Assembly (NCBI RefSeq): GCF_020171925.1 | Contig: NZ_JAIVAR010000002.1 | Span: 682,001-746,000 of the forward strand | From: Rossellomorea aquimaris | GTDB lineage: Bacteria; Bacillota; Bacilli; Bacillales; Bacillaceae_B | Reading direction: 5' to 3' | Length of the DNA: 64,000 bases | In this document: positions 45,618-53,316 of the stretch, one piece after another | How the letters are laid out: every line of letters begins with the position of its first letter | Numbering within the stretch: the first letter of the stretch is position 1 | Notes under the pieces: model-generated | Databases searched by the model: none | What the model was told of the DNA's origin: nothing | Seen by the model: only the letters and a program-made list of their open reading frames with translations | Made by a program: the position numbers and the translations under genes

Positions 45618-45893
45618 ATGATTTGTGTACAAAACCAATGCTATGAAATCGTGGAAGAATTCCGGGACGGATTCAATGAGGATGCATTCAAGGATCGGTA
45701 TAGCGACATTTTAAATAAGTATGATTTCATACTCGGCGATTGGGGATATGGGCAATTGCGGCTGAAGGGTTTTTTTGATGATCAAAATCAAAAGTCTTCA
45801 TTTGACACAAAAGTGAGCACGCATAAAGACTATTTGTATGAATACTGTAACTTCGGCTGTGCCTATTTCCTACTGAAGAAAGTGAAGAAATGA
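45618..45893 (+). CDS. yutD: YutD family protein (DUF1027)
   Basis: Compact soluble protein of 91 residues with strong conservation: REGFN-like RDGFNEDAFKDRYSDILNKYDFILGDWGYGQLRLKGFF, then YLYEYCNFGCAYFLLKKV with a C-x3-C pair. Its function is unknown. The ATG at 45618 (MICVQNQCYEIVEEF) follows AAGAAGGTGG and matches family starts; the GTG three codons earlier lies within the ribosome site. It is followed by a strong terminator and then by two leftward genes. Confidence 0.9.
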   Translation: MICVQNQCYEIVEEFRDGFNEDAFKDRYSDILNKYDFILGDWGYGQLRLKGFFDDQNQKSSFDTKVSTHKDYLYEYCNFGCAYFLLKKVKK

Positions 45894-45899
45894 GTGAGT

Positions 45900-45936
45900 A
45901 AAAGGAACATCCCCAATTGAAGGGGATGTTCCTTTT
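45900..45936. terminator. Bidirectional terminator between yutD and the DUF3905-like gene
   Basis: AAAAGGAACATCCCC pairs exactly with GGGGATGTTCCTTTT, so both converging genes can end here. Confidence 0.93.
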
Positions 45937-45939
45937 GAT

Positions 45940-46245
45940 TTATTTATTTTCTGTATAAGGGGGTTCTTCATTCCGGTCTGGGTCTGCATGGACAGGATGA
46001 GAACCGGGCTCTTGACGGGGGATATCCTGGTGAAGGGATTTATTTTCATAGTTGAAGGCACTGTAGTAACGCTGACCTTCTTCCCATTCCGTGCTTTTGT
46101 TTTCAACAGGGGTATACTTTCCGCGCGGAGATCCGTATGGCCCTTCAGGAAGTGTTTCCGGTACAAGGAAGTTGCGCCCAGTTTCTACGTTTGAGAAGTC
46201 GCTATACACTTCTTCTTCCTTGTCACGATTGTGATTGTTTTTCAT
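45940..46245 (-). CDS. Small acidic protein, probably DUF3905 family
   Basis: Protein of 101 residues without hydrophobic segments, rich in proline, glutamate and asparagine. The order of conserved-looking blocks is LVPETLPEGPYGSPRG, PVENKSTEWEEGQRYYSAFNYENK, LHQDIPRQEPGSHPVH, which I associate with DUF3905, a Bacillaceae family probably linked to spores. The assignment is by recollection of the motif and not certain. The ATG follows AAGGTGGGAGATAG. It is read leftward as a single gene with yutD's terminator at its end. Confidence 0.7.
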   Translation of the reverse strand: MKNNHNRDKEEEVYSDFSNVETGRNFLVPETLPEGPYGSPRGKYTPVENKSTEWEEGQRYYSAFNYENKSLHQDIPRQEPGSHPVHADPDRNEEPPYTENK

Positions 46246-46347
46246 CTATCTCCCACCTTTCTTACTACGTAGTATGTGAGAGGTGGGAGTGGTTCATGCG
46301 AGGGGATTCGAAGATGATCCGTTCAAGGACTTCCGCCGCATTCACGA

Positions 46348-46617
46348 CTAGATAATGGTTTCACTCAAGAATTCACGGAGTTCTGCCGCTTCTTCTTCAG
46401 TCAACTTATAGACGCTATCAAGATAGCCCGGTTCATCGAGATCGTCGCGTCCGATAATGGCGAACCGACTTCCCTGCAGGTCGAGTACGAGAGATTTTCC
46501 ATAATAACGATCCGTCTGGGTGATTGCCAGATCATAGCGCTGATTTTCGCCCATGAAGCTTACAAATCGCGTCTTTGTTTCTTCACGGTCATCGTATAAA
46601 TAAAATCGATCGGTCAA
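46348..46617 (-). CDS. DUF3055/SAV0927 family protein
   Basis: Small protein of 89 residues: MTDRFYLYDDREETKTRFVSFMGE, then RYDLAITQTDRYYGKSLVLDLQ, and a C-terminal LTEEEAAELREFLSETI helix. This matches the DUF3055/SAV0927 family of Firmicutes; its function is unknown. The start is TTG, seven bases after GGGAGGAATCACC. It is leftward and monocistronic, divergent from yutE. No signal or membrane segment is visible. Confidence 0.82.
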   Translation of the reverse strand: MTDRFYLYDDREETKTRFVSFMGENQRYDLAITQTDRYYGKSLVLDLQGSRFAIIGRDDLDEPGYLDSVYKLTEEEAAELREFLSETII

Positions 46618-46754
46618 GGTGATTCCTCCCTTTTTTCGTTAGCTTATTTCATCATAACAAACTGAAGGGTGAAATGCAGTGAAGACGCTACTATAAAGTC
46701 GGAAGAAAGTTATGTTAAAATAGATAAGGATGCTAATCAGAAGAGGTGAACCAA

Positions 46755-47192
46755 ATGTATTTCGTCGATAGGGATAAAATTGAACAAATCTTGGTATTTA
46801 TGAATGATCAATTGAGCATGTTAAATAATCATAAGCAATGGGAAACATCGATTGAAAAACTCGGTCTTGAACGAATCGGCCATACCCTCATCGAATCGGT
46901 CCTCGATGTAGGGAACAGCATGATTGACGGGTTCATCATGAGGGACCCGGGCAGTTATGAAGACATCATCGATATCCTGCTGGACGAAACCGTCATTGAT
47001 GAAGCGATGAGCAACGATTTAAAAAAGTTGATCGGAGAGCGTAAAGGACTTGTCCAGGAATACACGGAGATCGATCATGAAGAGCTAAAGCGTATTCTCG
47101 GTGACGTGCACTCTACGTTAGAACATTTTCCTGTTCATATCCGCCGCTATTTGGAGAACGAATTAGGACCGGTATCTGCATTTAAAAATTAA
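46755..47192 (+). CDS. yutE: DUF86 / HepT-like protein YutE
   Basis: All-helical protein of about 145 residues of the HepT-like (DUF86) family. The motif is LERIGHTLIESVLDVGNSMIDGFIMRDPGSYEDIIDIL, with a conserved R-x-x-x-H/Y region. Family members elsewhere act as HEPN toxins paired with MNT nucleotidyltransferases, but no nucleotidyltransferase gene is next to it, and yutE stands alone in B. subtilis too, so a housekeeping role is likely. The ATG at 46755 follows GAAGAGGTGA and starts MYFVDRDKIEQIL. Confidence 0.86.
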   Translation: MYFVDRDKIEQILVFMNDQLSMLNNHKQWETSIEKLGLERIGHTLIESVLDVGNSMIDGFIMRDPGSYEDIIDILLDETVIDEAMSNDLKKLIGERKGLVQEYTEIDHEELKRILGDVHSTLEHFPVHIRRYLENELGPVSAFKN

Positions 47193-47198
47193 TGGATA

Positions 47199-47231
47199 CG
47201 CAAAGCGCTTTCTAATCGGAAAGCGCTTTCG
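47199..47231. promoter_or_regulatory. Double GAAAGCGCTTTC-type hairpin before yutF
   Basis: CAAAGCGCTTTC and GGAAAGCGCTTTCG stand side by side; each is nearly palindromic and the two can also pair as one stem. It could be the yutE terminator (no T-run) or carry cre-like sites. The second copy lies 39 bases before yutF. Confidence 0.5.
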
Positions 47232-47269
47232 TGTGCCGTATGATCGTAAGTAGAATGGAGGTTTTTAAT

Positions 47270-48034
47270 ATGAAACAGTATAAAGGTTATCTTATCGATT
47301 TGGACGGAACCATGTATAGAGGAAAAGAAGTCATCAGTGAAGCAGGGGATTTTGTCCGCAGGTTGCAAGACAAAGGGCTGCCTTATCTGTTTGTGACAAA
47401 TAATTCTTCAAGAAGGCCAGAACAGGTGGCGGAGAAGCTTCAGTCGTTCGGTATCCCGGCTGAGAAGGAACAAGTATTCACGACATCCATGGCGACCGCA
47501 CAATTCATTGCCGACAAAAAGCCTGGTAGTTCAGCCTATGTGATCGGTGAAGAAGGAATTCGCACGGCATTGGAGGAAAAAGGGATCACGCTTCAGGATG
47601 AAAAACCTGATTTCGTCGTAGTTGGGATCGACCGCGGCATCAATTATGAAAAACTGGCTCTTGCCTGCCTTGGTGTCAGGGATGGGGCGACATTCATCTC
47701 CACGAATGGGGATATCGCGATTCCTACGGAAAGAGGGCTCCTTCCTGGTAATGGATCACTCACTTCCGTTGTGACGGTTTCGACGAACGTACAGCCGATC
47801 TTCATCGGAAAGCCGGAATCCATCATTATGGAACAGGCTTTGGAAGTTCTCGGTATTAGGAAAGAAGACACGTTGATGGTCGGGGATAATTACGATACGG
47901 ATATTAAAGCCGGTATGAACGCTGGATTGGACACGCTTCTTGTGCATACAGGTGTCACAACGAAAGAAATCCTAGAAGAGATGGATGAACAGCCGACGTA
48001 TGCAATCAATACGCTGGACGAGTGGGACGTATAA
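47270..48034 (+). CDS. yutF: HAD hydrolase, NagD-like, YutF
   Basis: Haloacid dehalogenase-type phosphatase of 254 residues, subfamily IIA (NagD/PNPase-like). Motif I is LIDLDGTMYRG near residue 8, motif II is FVTNNSS near 38, and motifs III and IV are the lysine in IGKPES and GDNYDTDIKAG. A cap region of about 110 residues separates them. It probably removes phosphate from a small nucleotide or sugar phosphate. The ATG at 47270 follows ATGGAGGT; an upstream in-frame start is unsupported. Confidence 0.92.
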   Translation: MKQYKGYLIDLDGTMYRGKEVISEAGDFVRRLQDKGLPYLFVTNNSSRRPEQVAEKLQSFGIPAEKEQVFTTSMATAQFIADKKPGSSAYVIGEEGIRTALEEKGITLQDEKPDFVVVGIDRGINYEKLALACLGVRDGATFISTNGDIAIPTERGLLPGNGSLTSVVTVSTNVQPIFIGKPESIIMEQALEVLGIRKEDTLMVGDNYDTDIKAGMNAGLDTLLVHTGVTTKEILEEMDEQPTYAINTLDEWDV

Positions 48035-48043
48035 GACAAGAGC

Positions 48044-48074
48044 AGTGATGGGCCCAGCGTCCGTCACTTTTTTT
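48044..48074 (+). terminator. Terminator after yutF
   Basis: AGTGATGG pairs with CCGTCACT (one wobble), followed by seven T residues. Confidence 0.85.
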
Positions 48075-48207
48075 CGAAAAAAAGTGCACACTAAGAGCAT
48101 TTTCAGGTTAGACATCCCTATTTGATGTAGGTAAAATAGAGTGGGGAAATTTTATTTATTTCCTAAGGATAGCTTGGAATAAGGAGGGAGAGCATATAAA
48201 GACTGAT

Positions 48208-48230
48208 TGAAAACAGTTTAAACACTGTTA
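48208..48230. promoter_or_regulatory. Dyad upstream of the XRE regulator
   Basis: AACAGTTTAAACACTGTT is an imperfect inverted repeat about 90 bases before the regulator gene. It could be an operator of that regulator; no other support was found. Confidence 0.35.
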
Positions 48231-48316
48231 ATGAAGGGTAGAACGATAGTGTAGATCTTTCATGATTCTATTCTTTAATTTTTAGGTTTGGTGAAAAAGA
48301 AAAGGTAGTGTGAAAT

Positions 48317-48580
48317 ATGAGAATTACTGAATTGATTGGGCAAAATATCAGAAGACACAGGCGAGCGAAAGACATCACGATTCAAGAGCTCAGTGAACGA
48401 AGCGGTTTGACTGTAAATTATATTTCCCTGATTGAAAAAGGAGATGCAAATGCATCACTAAACAAAATTCATGCCATTATACAAGGTTTACAAGTGCATT
48501 GGGAAGATATTATTCCGACTCGCGAACAAGAAAAGACACTTAGACACGATTCTTCGGATGCAGATGTATTAACAAAATAA
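48317..48580 (+). CDS. XRE-family helix-turn-helix regulator
   Basis: Small DNA-binding protein of 87 residues. The HTH-XRE domain covers residues 6-63: IGQNIRRHRRAKDITIQELSERSGLTVNYISLIEKGDANASLNKI, with a typical recognition helix at LTVNYISLIEKG. The short tail is polar and carries no sensor domain. It is absent from this place in B. subtilis. It stands alone, between a possible upstream dyad and a 180-base downstream region full of inverted repeats, suggesting a small acquired unit. Its target is unknown. Confidence 0.88.
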   Translation: MRITELIGQNIRRHRRAKDITIQELSERSGLTVNYISLIEKGDANASLNKIHAIIQGLQVHWEDIIPTREQEKTLRHDSSDADVLTK

Positions 48581-48640
48581 GATAAGTCTCAGCCATCTCA
48601 TACGAGCTAATGTGATGAACTCAGCTAAATGGTAATGCAT

Positions 48641-48822
48641 TTGCATGTTGTACACAATTGCTGAGCCTGCTCACGGGGTATTATTAATCTCCAAAGTATA
48701 CCATTGTTGCAACCAATGGTATGGGTTGTCATTAATACGCCGTTTGCCAGCGGAATTACAAATATAGTTGACAAATTTACAACTATATTTGTAATTATAC
48801 TGAATACTGGTACAACATGCAA
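48641..48822. repeat. Nested inverted-repeat region bounded by 13-bp repeats
   Basis: The outer arms TTGCATGTTGTAC (48641) and GTACAACATGCAA (48810) are exact inverses. Inside are the hairpin TACCATTG / CAATGGTA near 48700 and a 17-bp exact dyad (AATTACAAATATAGTTG at 48754, its inverse at 48780). No reading frame of note is present. It may be a small palindromic mobile element or a structured RNA. Confidence 0.75.
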
Positions 48823-48864
48823 TTAAAAACTTATTCATTCATCTAAGGATATGAATCATGACAG

Positions 48865-48898
48865 GAAAAAACAGACCTTTAAAGGAGGTCTGTTTTTT
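48865..48898. terminator. Bidirectional terminator at the end of yutG
   Basis: AAAAAACAGACCT pairs with AGGTCTGTTTTTT. It serves yutG on the minus strand and may end rightward transcripts from the dyad region. Confidence 0.9.
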
Positions 48899-48921
48899 CG
48901 TTTTTCGGTAAATCCCGAAGA

Positions 48922-49422
48922 TTATTCCTGATGCTCATTACGGTGGGCAAGGCGGCTTGATGCTGCAGCGGCGATGGCCCCGACAATATCATCAAGGAAA
49001 GTATGGCACTTGCCTGAAGATTTATCATTCAACTTTTCCAATATGCCTGGTTTTTGTTTATCGATATACCCGTAGTTTGTAAAGCCGATCGATCCGTATA
49101 CATTCACAATCGAGAACGCAAGGATTTCATCCACCCCATAAAGGCCTTCATCTACTTCCACAATCGATTGCAGGGGCTCTTCAAGCATTTTCTTTTCTGC
49201 TAATATGTCCAATTGGATCCCGGTAAGAATGGCATTTTGGACCTCACGCTTTGTCAGGACCCTTTCTACATTATAAACGCATTCTTCAAGTTCCAGGTCA
49301 GGATGGTACTTCTTTTGAAGGTACATGACTAAATTTGCGATGTCTTCAATTTCGACCCCTCTTTCATGAAGCCATTTCCTTGAGGTTTCCTGTAATAGAT
49401 CCATTGATTTTTTGTCCTTCAT
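48922..49422 (-). CDS. yutG: Phosphatidylglycerophosphatase A-like protein YutG
   Basis: Protein of 166 residues of the PgpA-like/YutG family. The C-terminal half (ILTGIQLDILAEKKML, DEGLYGVDEILAFSIVNVYGSIGFTNYGYIDKQKPGI, TFLDDIVGAIAAAASSRL) contains the acidic LDDIVGA motif shared with PgpA phosphatases, but the protein lacks the long membrane helices of E. coli PgpA. It may act on a lipid or other phosphate. The ATG at 49422 is preceded by AAAAGGTGAATAGG; the earlier GTG lies in that ribosome site. It is leftward and single. Confidence 0.85.
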   Translation of the reverse strand: MKDKKSMDLLQETSRKWLHERGVEIEDIANLVMYLQKKYHPDLELEECVYNVERVLTKREVQNAILTGIQLDILAEKKMLEEPLQSIVEVDEGLYGVDEILAFSIVNVYGSIGFTNYGYIDKQKPGILEKLNDKSSGKCHTFLDDIVGAIAAAASSRLAHRNEHQE

Positions 49423-49648
49423 CCTATTCACCTTTTCTGTGTATAAATATTATTCAAGATACAGAGCCTTGTTTTACTCATATGATACCCGTTTTAAAAA
49501 TAGACATAATAATAGCTTCTATCCCCATTCATGCCCATGTGTGAGGCGGGATATTCCTTGTCGGTTGGATTTCTTACTGGAGTAGGAATAATGCACGAAC
49601 GATTGTTCACAACGTAAAGTTGGTTGTGTAAAGATAGGAGAGGGTATT

Positions 49649-50650
49649 ATGTCTCGAGATATACTGACAAAACATTTTGGGCTGACCCCGGAACGCGCCT
49701 ATTTCGACGGTGTCATGGACCGGTATATGGCCGGGGGGCTATTATATAGTATTGTGGGCGTTTCGAATGTGGAACAGGAAACGCTTGTGGAAATCTATAA
49801 ATTGACAGAACATATGAAGTCACAGGGGGACAGATCGGTTTCCACTTTTGTGCAGACTACGGAAGGCCGTTTCTTGGTGACGGAAAACAAACAGGATTAT
49901 GTAGTGGTATGTAATGAAAAGCTTCCTCCCATTGCGGATGATAAGCTGGGGAGGAAGCTGGGCAAATTTCATTACAGAGGCAGGCTATTTGAAGAAAAGG
50001 TGGAAAAAATCAGCCGGATGGGGCAATGGAAGGGATTATGGGAAAGAAGGCTGTCCCAACTCGAGAAAGCTTATTTCTCGGTACTTGAAAATCAACCGTC
50101 CGATGAATTTGAAAGACGTTTTGCCGAGAGCTATCCATATTATAATGCACTATCCGAGAATGCCATCCAATACCTTGTCGATACGGAGCTGGACGAAGAT
50201 CCCCAAGCTGAAGATGCAGGTACAATCTGCCATGAGCGATTTCAGCACAGGACGTGGGGGACGGAGACGTGTATCCACTATCCATTTCATTGGGTTTTCG
50301 ATCATGCTAGCAGGGACTTGGCAGAGTGGGTAAGGGAGCACTATTTCATGAAGAGTCAGACCTTCCATCCCCAGATGCGCGAATTCCTAAGTGAATACGA
50401 ATCGGTCGCTCCTTTGTCACCGTTTGGCTGGAGACTGCTGTATTCCAGGATCCTTTTTCCCCTACATTATTTCGAATGTATAGAAGAATACTATATTTCT
50501 CAAACGGATCAACAAAAGAAAACAGCTGAAGATAAGCTTGAACGATATATAAAGACATCTCACCATTATGAAGCCTTTTTATCCGATTTTTATCACATGG
50601 CCGAGGTTCCGGTGAAGAAATGGGGCATTCCCTTAGTGGGTTGGCTATAA
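49649..50650 (+). CDS. yutH: Spore coat-associated protein YutH
   Basis: Protein of 333 residues of the CotS/YutH group, related to aminoglycoside/choline-kinase-like folds but lacking an intact catalytic HxD-type loop as far as I can see. Visible anchors are RFLVTENKQDYVVVCNE, KLGRKLGKFHYRGR (a fold-conserved helix and loop), and CHERFQHRTWGTETCIHYPFHWVFDHASRDLAEW. YutH is reported as a spore coat protein in B. subtilis. The ATG follows AGGAGAGGG. It is upstream of a 2-hydroxyacid dehydrogenase gene, where B. subtilis has hom-thrC-thrB. Confidence 0.87.
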   Translation: MSRDILTKHFGLTPERAYFDGVMDRYMAGGLLYSIVGVSNVEQETLVEIYKLTEHMKSQGDRSVSTFVQTTEGRFLVTENKQDYVVVCNEKLPPIADDKLGRKLGKFHYRGRLFEEKVEKISRMGQWKGLWERRLSQLEKAYFSVLENQPSDEFERRFAESYPYYNALSENAIQYLVDTELDEDPQAEDAGTICHERFQHRTWGTETCIHYPFHWVFDHASRDLAEWVREHYFMKSQTFHPQMREFLSEYESVAPLSPFGWRLLYSRILFPLHYFECIEEYYISQTDQQKKTAEDKLERYIKTSHHYEAFLSDFYHMAEVPVKKWGIPLVGWL

Positions 50651-50718
50651 TCAACGGGGCACCATCGCCTTACTTATGGTAAGCTAGAAGGAAATGGTAG
50701 TGAAGGCAGGGGAATGAA

Positions 50719-51681
50719 ATGAGACCTTATGTTTATATTACTCGTAAATTGCCACTGGAAGTGATTGAGCCATTGCAGCATGACTTTGAAGTGGAAATGT
50801 GGGAAAAGGAGGATGTTCCAGTCCCGCGGGACGTCTTACTTGAGAAAGCATCGAATGCAGAAGCATTGATCACCATGCTTTCGGATAAAGTGGATGAGGA
50901 GCTCCTCCAACATGCCCCTTCATTAAAGGTAGTAGCGAACCTGGCGGTGGGCCATGATAATATCGATCTTGAAGCTGCCAGTCGAAAAGGGGTCCTGATC
51001 TCTAATACACCGGATGTTCTGACGGATACAACGGCAGATTTAACCTTTGCCCTATTGATGGCGACTGCCCGCAGGATCGTGGAAGCCGACCGTTATATCA
51101 AAAAGGGTCAATGGAAAAGCTGGTCACCACTTCTCTTGGCAGGTACGGATATCCATCATAAGACGATCGGCATCGTCGGGATGGGGAGCATCGGCGAAGC
51201 AGTGGCCAAGAGGGCAAAAGGCTTTGACATGAAGATCGTTTACCATAATCGCTCGAGAAAGCCCCGGGCAGAGGAAACGCTCGGTGCTGTTTATGCCTCT
51301 TTGGAGGAACTCCTGGCACAAGCTGATTATGTGGTCGTTCTCGCTCCCCTTACTAGCGAAACGGAAGGGTTATTCCAGAGGGAACAATTTCAAGCCATGA
51401 AACCATCGGCCATCTTCATCAATGCGGCCCGCGGTCCGATCGTGAATGAGGATGCGTTGATCGAAGCATTGAAAGAAGGGGAGATAGCAGGGGCAGGATT
51501 GGATGTATTCGTGAAAGAGCCGATCGATTCCCATCATCCGCTGCTTGAATTTGAAAATGTCGTGGCATTGCCGCATATCGCAAGTTCCTCCGTTGAAACA
51601 CGCACAGCCATGATGAATCTATGCGTTCAGAATGTCCTGGCTGTCCTGAACGGGGACAAGCCCAAGACGCAAGTAAACTAA
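50719..51681 (+). CDS. D-isomer 2-hydroxyacid dehydrogenase (glyoxylate/hydroxypyruvate reductase-like)
   Basis: NAD(P)-dependent dehydrogenase of 320 residues. The binding motif GIVGMGSIGEAVAKRAKGFDMKI is near residue 150. The catalytic arginine is in NAARGPIVNEDAL (near 240), the glutamate in DVFVKEPI and the histidine in ALPHIASSSVETR (near 288), in the order expected for glycerate or glyoxylate reductases of the GyaR/GhrB type. It is cytoplasmic and reduces glyoxylate or hydroxypyruvate; the exact substrate is not fixed. ATG follows GGCAGGGGAATGAA. A terminator follows. Confidence 0.9.
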   Translation: MRPYVYITRKLPLEVIEPLQHDFEVEMWEKEDVPVPRDVLLEKASNAEALITMLSDKVDEELLQHAPSLKVVANLAVGHDNIDLEAASRKGVLISNTPDVLTDTTADLTFALLMATARRIVEADRYIKKGQWKSWSPLLLAGTDIHHKTIGIVGMGSIGEAVAKRAKGFDMKIVYHNRSRKPRAEETLGAVYASLEELLAQADYVVVLAPLTSETEGLFQREQFQAMKPSAIFINAARGPIVNEDALIEALKEGEIAGAGLDVFVKEPIDSHHPLLEFENVVALPHIASSSVETRTAMMNLCVQNVLAVLNGDKPKTQVN

Positions 51682-51708
51682 AAAAACACGCGCTATGCGT
51701 GTTTTTTT
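51680..51708 (+). terminator. Terminator after the hydroxyacid dehydrogenase gene
   Basis: AAAACACGC pairs with GCGTGTTTT, followed by T residues. It may also serve the leftward neighbour. Confidence 0.85.
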
Positions 51709-51714
51709 ATTGAA

Positions 51715-52170
51715 TCATGCCGGGACTTCTTTGTTTTCTACAGCTTGTTGGTACGGAGCCATTGACGAACTTTTTATTTCTTCAAAGAACACTGATGAGA
51801 CGTCCGTTACAATCCTTCTTGCAATCACCCAGGCGTTATTTTCTATTCTGAGCATCAATTTATTTCTCTGCGCGTGATCAGCGGCGTCCAATTGATCAGC
51901 CAATTCGGAAAGTTCTTCATCGAGGGCATGACCAAGCTCGTGAGCGAACACGACCTTGAAATAATCTTCAGCCTTATCTTCTCCTGGAAACATACGTAGG
52001 CATTGTTCATTAACATCTTCCAAGAACATGGTGATGGAATGATCCTTCATGCTATATTTTCCACCGACCAATCGTGTACCTGGAAATGCATCCTCCAAGG
52101 TAACATCCAGTCGGCAATCCAAACCTCCCACTACTTCATCAATGATCTGCTTGTATCTCTCTTTAGTCAA
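51715..52170 (-). CDS. Small HExxH zincin-like protein
   Basis: Unrecognised protein of 151 residues with the zinc-peptidase motif HELGH in VFAHELGHALDEEL (near residue 78). It opens with MTKERYKQIIDEVV and has no signal peptide, and it may be a cytoplasmic metalloprotease related to ImmA-like or SprT-like zincins. A third metal ligand is not obvious; acidic helices follow the motif. The TTG start lies after AAAGTGAGAA. It is leftward and single, between the dehydrogenase and yutI, a spot occupied by other genes in B. subtilis. Confidence 0.7.
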   Translation of the reverse strand: MTKERYKQIIDEVVGGLDCRLDVTLEDAFPGTRLVGGKYSMKDHSITMFLEDVNEQCLRMFPGEDKAEDYFKVVFAHELGHALDEELSELADQLDAADHAQRNKLMLRIENNAWVIARRIVTDVSSVFFEEIKSSSMAPYQQAVENKEVPA

Positions 52171-52327
52171 TTCTCACTTTCTCCCCTTATTGTAGATCTC
52201 ACGTATTATAAAAAGTATATGGGAAAAAGGAAACCTTAAGACGGGAAAGATTCATGGGTTATTTGGGAGATATTACAAAGCGGTTGGATCGGGGACTGCG
52301 TGAGGCTCCTTATGTTCCATTGCATTG

Positions 52328-52360
52328 AAAAAAAGGATGACTCAAAGATTGAGTCATCCT
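52328..52360 (-). terminator. Terminator of yutI
   Basis: On the minus strand AGGATGACTCA pairs with TGAGTCATCCT, followed by a T-run. Confidence 0.92.
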
Positions 52361-52376
52361 CTACGTTTCAATTAAA

Positions 52377-52616
52377 TTAGAATACTTGTTCTACTTCAAC
52401 GATTCCTGGTACTTCTTCGACTAATGCGCGCTCGATACCAGCTTTAAGTGTAATTGTTGAACTTGGGCAGCTTCCGCATGCACCCAACAGACGAAGTTTT
52501 ACGATACCATCTTCAACGTCCACCAATTCACAGTCCCCGCCATCGCGAAGTAGGAACGGACGTAATTTATCTAGTACTTCCTGTACGGAATCAAATTGTG
52601 CTTGTTCAGCCATCAT
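52377..52616 (-). CDS. yutI: NifU C-terminal-like Fe-S protein YutI
   Basis: Iron-sulfur carrier or scaffold of 79 residues of the Nfu type. The cluster motif C-x2-C is in [16 protein letters not shown] (C47 and C50), preceded by [14 protein letters not shown]. Nfu proteins pass clusters from the SUF machinery to client enzymes, such as LipA and aconitase. Two ATG codons follow AAAGGAGTAGATA; either is possible. It is leftward and single, with its own terminator. Confidence 0.93.
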   Translation of the reverse strand: MMAEQAQFDSVQEVLDKLRPFLLRDGGDCELVDVEDGIVKLRLLGACGSCPSSTITLKAGIERALVEEVPGIVEVEQVF

Positions 52617-52891
52617 TATCTACTCCTTTCCTTACTCTCTATTATAATGACATATCTGTAAAAAATCTATCAACCCGCAAACAATTGGGAATTTCTTTTT
52701 TTAGGTTTATGTTTCTTAACCCTAATCCGTGCTTGACTTTGTTTTCTGTGTGAAATGCTGGGCCTCCTCATCGTATTCGCTATGTGATTGTAAAGAAACG
52801 AACTAAGAAACTACAACATAGCTATTTTTATTCCCACTCCTGCGTTTTTTTTGTAGAATGATGATAAAGGAGAATAAAGGGGGAGAAGAGG

Positions 52892-53218
52892 ATGGAGCGT
52901 AAGTCGGTTGAAATTCATGTTTACGGGGCGGAGGTTCTTTGCCCGAGCTGTGTGAATATGCCATCATCAAAAGAAACATACGAGTGGATACAAGCAGCGG
53001 TAGGACGCAAGTATCCCGAGCAGCCATTCACCATCAGGTACATCGACATTCATAATCCGCCTGAAGATGAAGCGATCAGAAGTTTCGCCTCAAAAGTGAT
53101 CGAAGAGGATATGTTCTATCCGGTCGTCCTGTTGGAAGGCACATTAGTCGGTGAAGGAAATCCGAAATTGAAGACGATTTATTCAGAATTAGAGAAACAT
53201 GGGTATAAGGCGGTTTGA
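52892..53218 (+). CDS. yuzD: YuzD family protein (DUF1462)
   Basis: Thioredoxin-like small protein of 108 residues. The first strand and loop read VEIHVYGAEVLCPSCVNMPSSKETYEWIQAAV, where the C-x2-C pair sits at the position of a thioredoxin active site, and a later YPVVLLEGTLVGEG resembles the cis-proline strand. Its function is unknown. The ATG follows AGGGGGAGAAG. It is next to yutI, and the pair is conserved in Bacillus, so a role in thiol or Fe-S chemistry is plausible but unproven. Confidence 0.87.
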   Translation: MERKSVEIHVYGAEVLCPSCVNMPSSKETYEWIQAAVGRKYPEQPFTIRYIDIHNPPEDEAIRSFASKVIEEDMFYPVVLLEGTLVGEGNPKLKTIYSELEKHGYKAV

Positions 53219-53229
53219 TCACCCATTTG

Positions 53230-53264
53230 CAAAAGGCTTTTCCTGATGAGAAAAGCCTTTTTTT
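53230..53264 (+). terminator. Terminator after yuzD
   Basis: AAAAGGCTTTTC pairs with GAAAAGCCTTTT, followed by T residues. Confidence 0.9.
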
Positions 53265-53277
53265 CATAGGGTTGAAC

Positions 53278-53306
53278 AAAAAAGAACCGCCTTTAACTGG
53301 CGGTTC
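53278..53306 (-). terminator. Terminator of yutJ
   Basis: On the minus strand GAACCGCC pairs with GGCGGTTC and runs into TTTTTTG. Confidence 0.8.
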
Positions 53307-53316
53307 GTTCGTATAA

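Noticed and set aside
46755-47192. YutE as the toxin of a HEPN-MNT toxin-antitoxin pair
   Set aside because: No nucleotidyltransferase gene is adjacent, and the gene stands alone in the conserved yut order.
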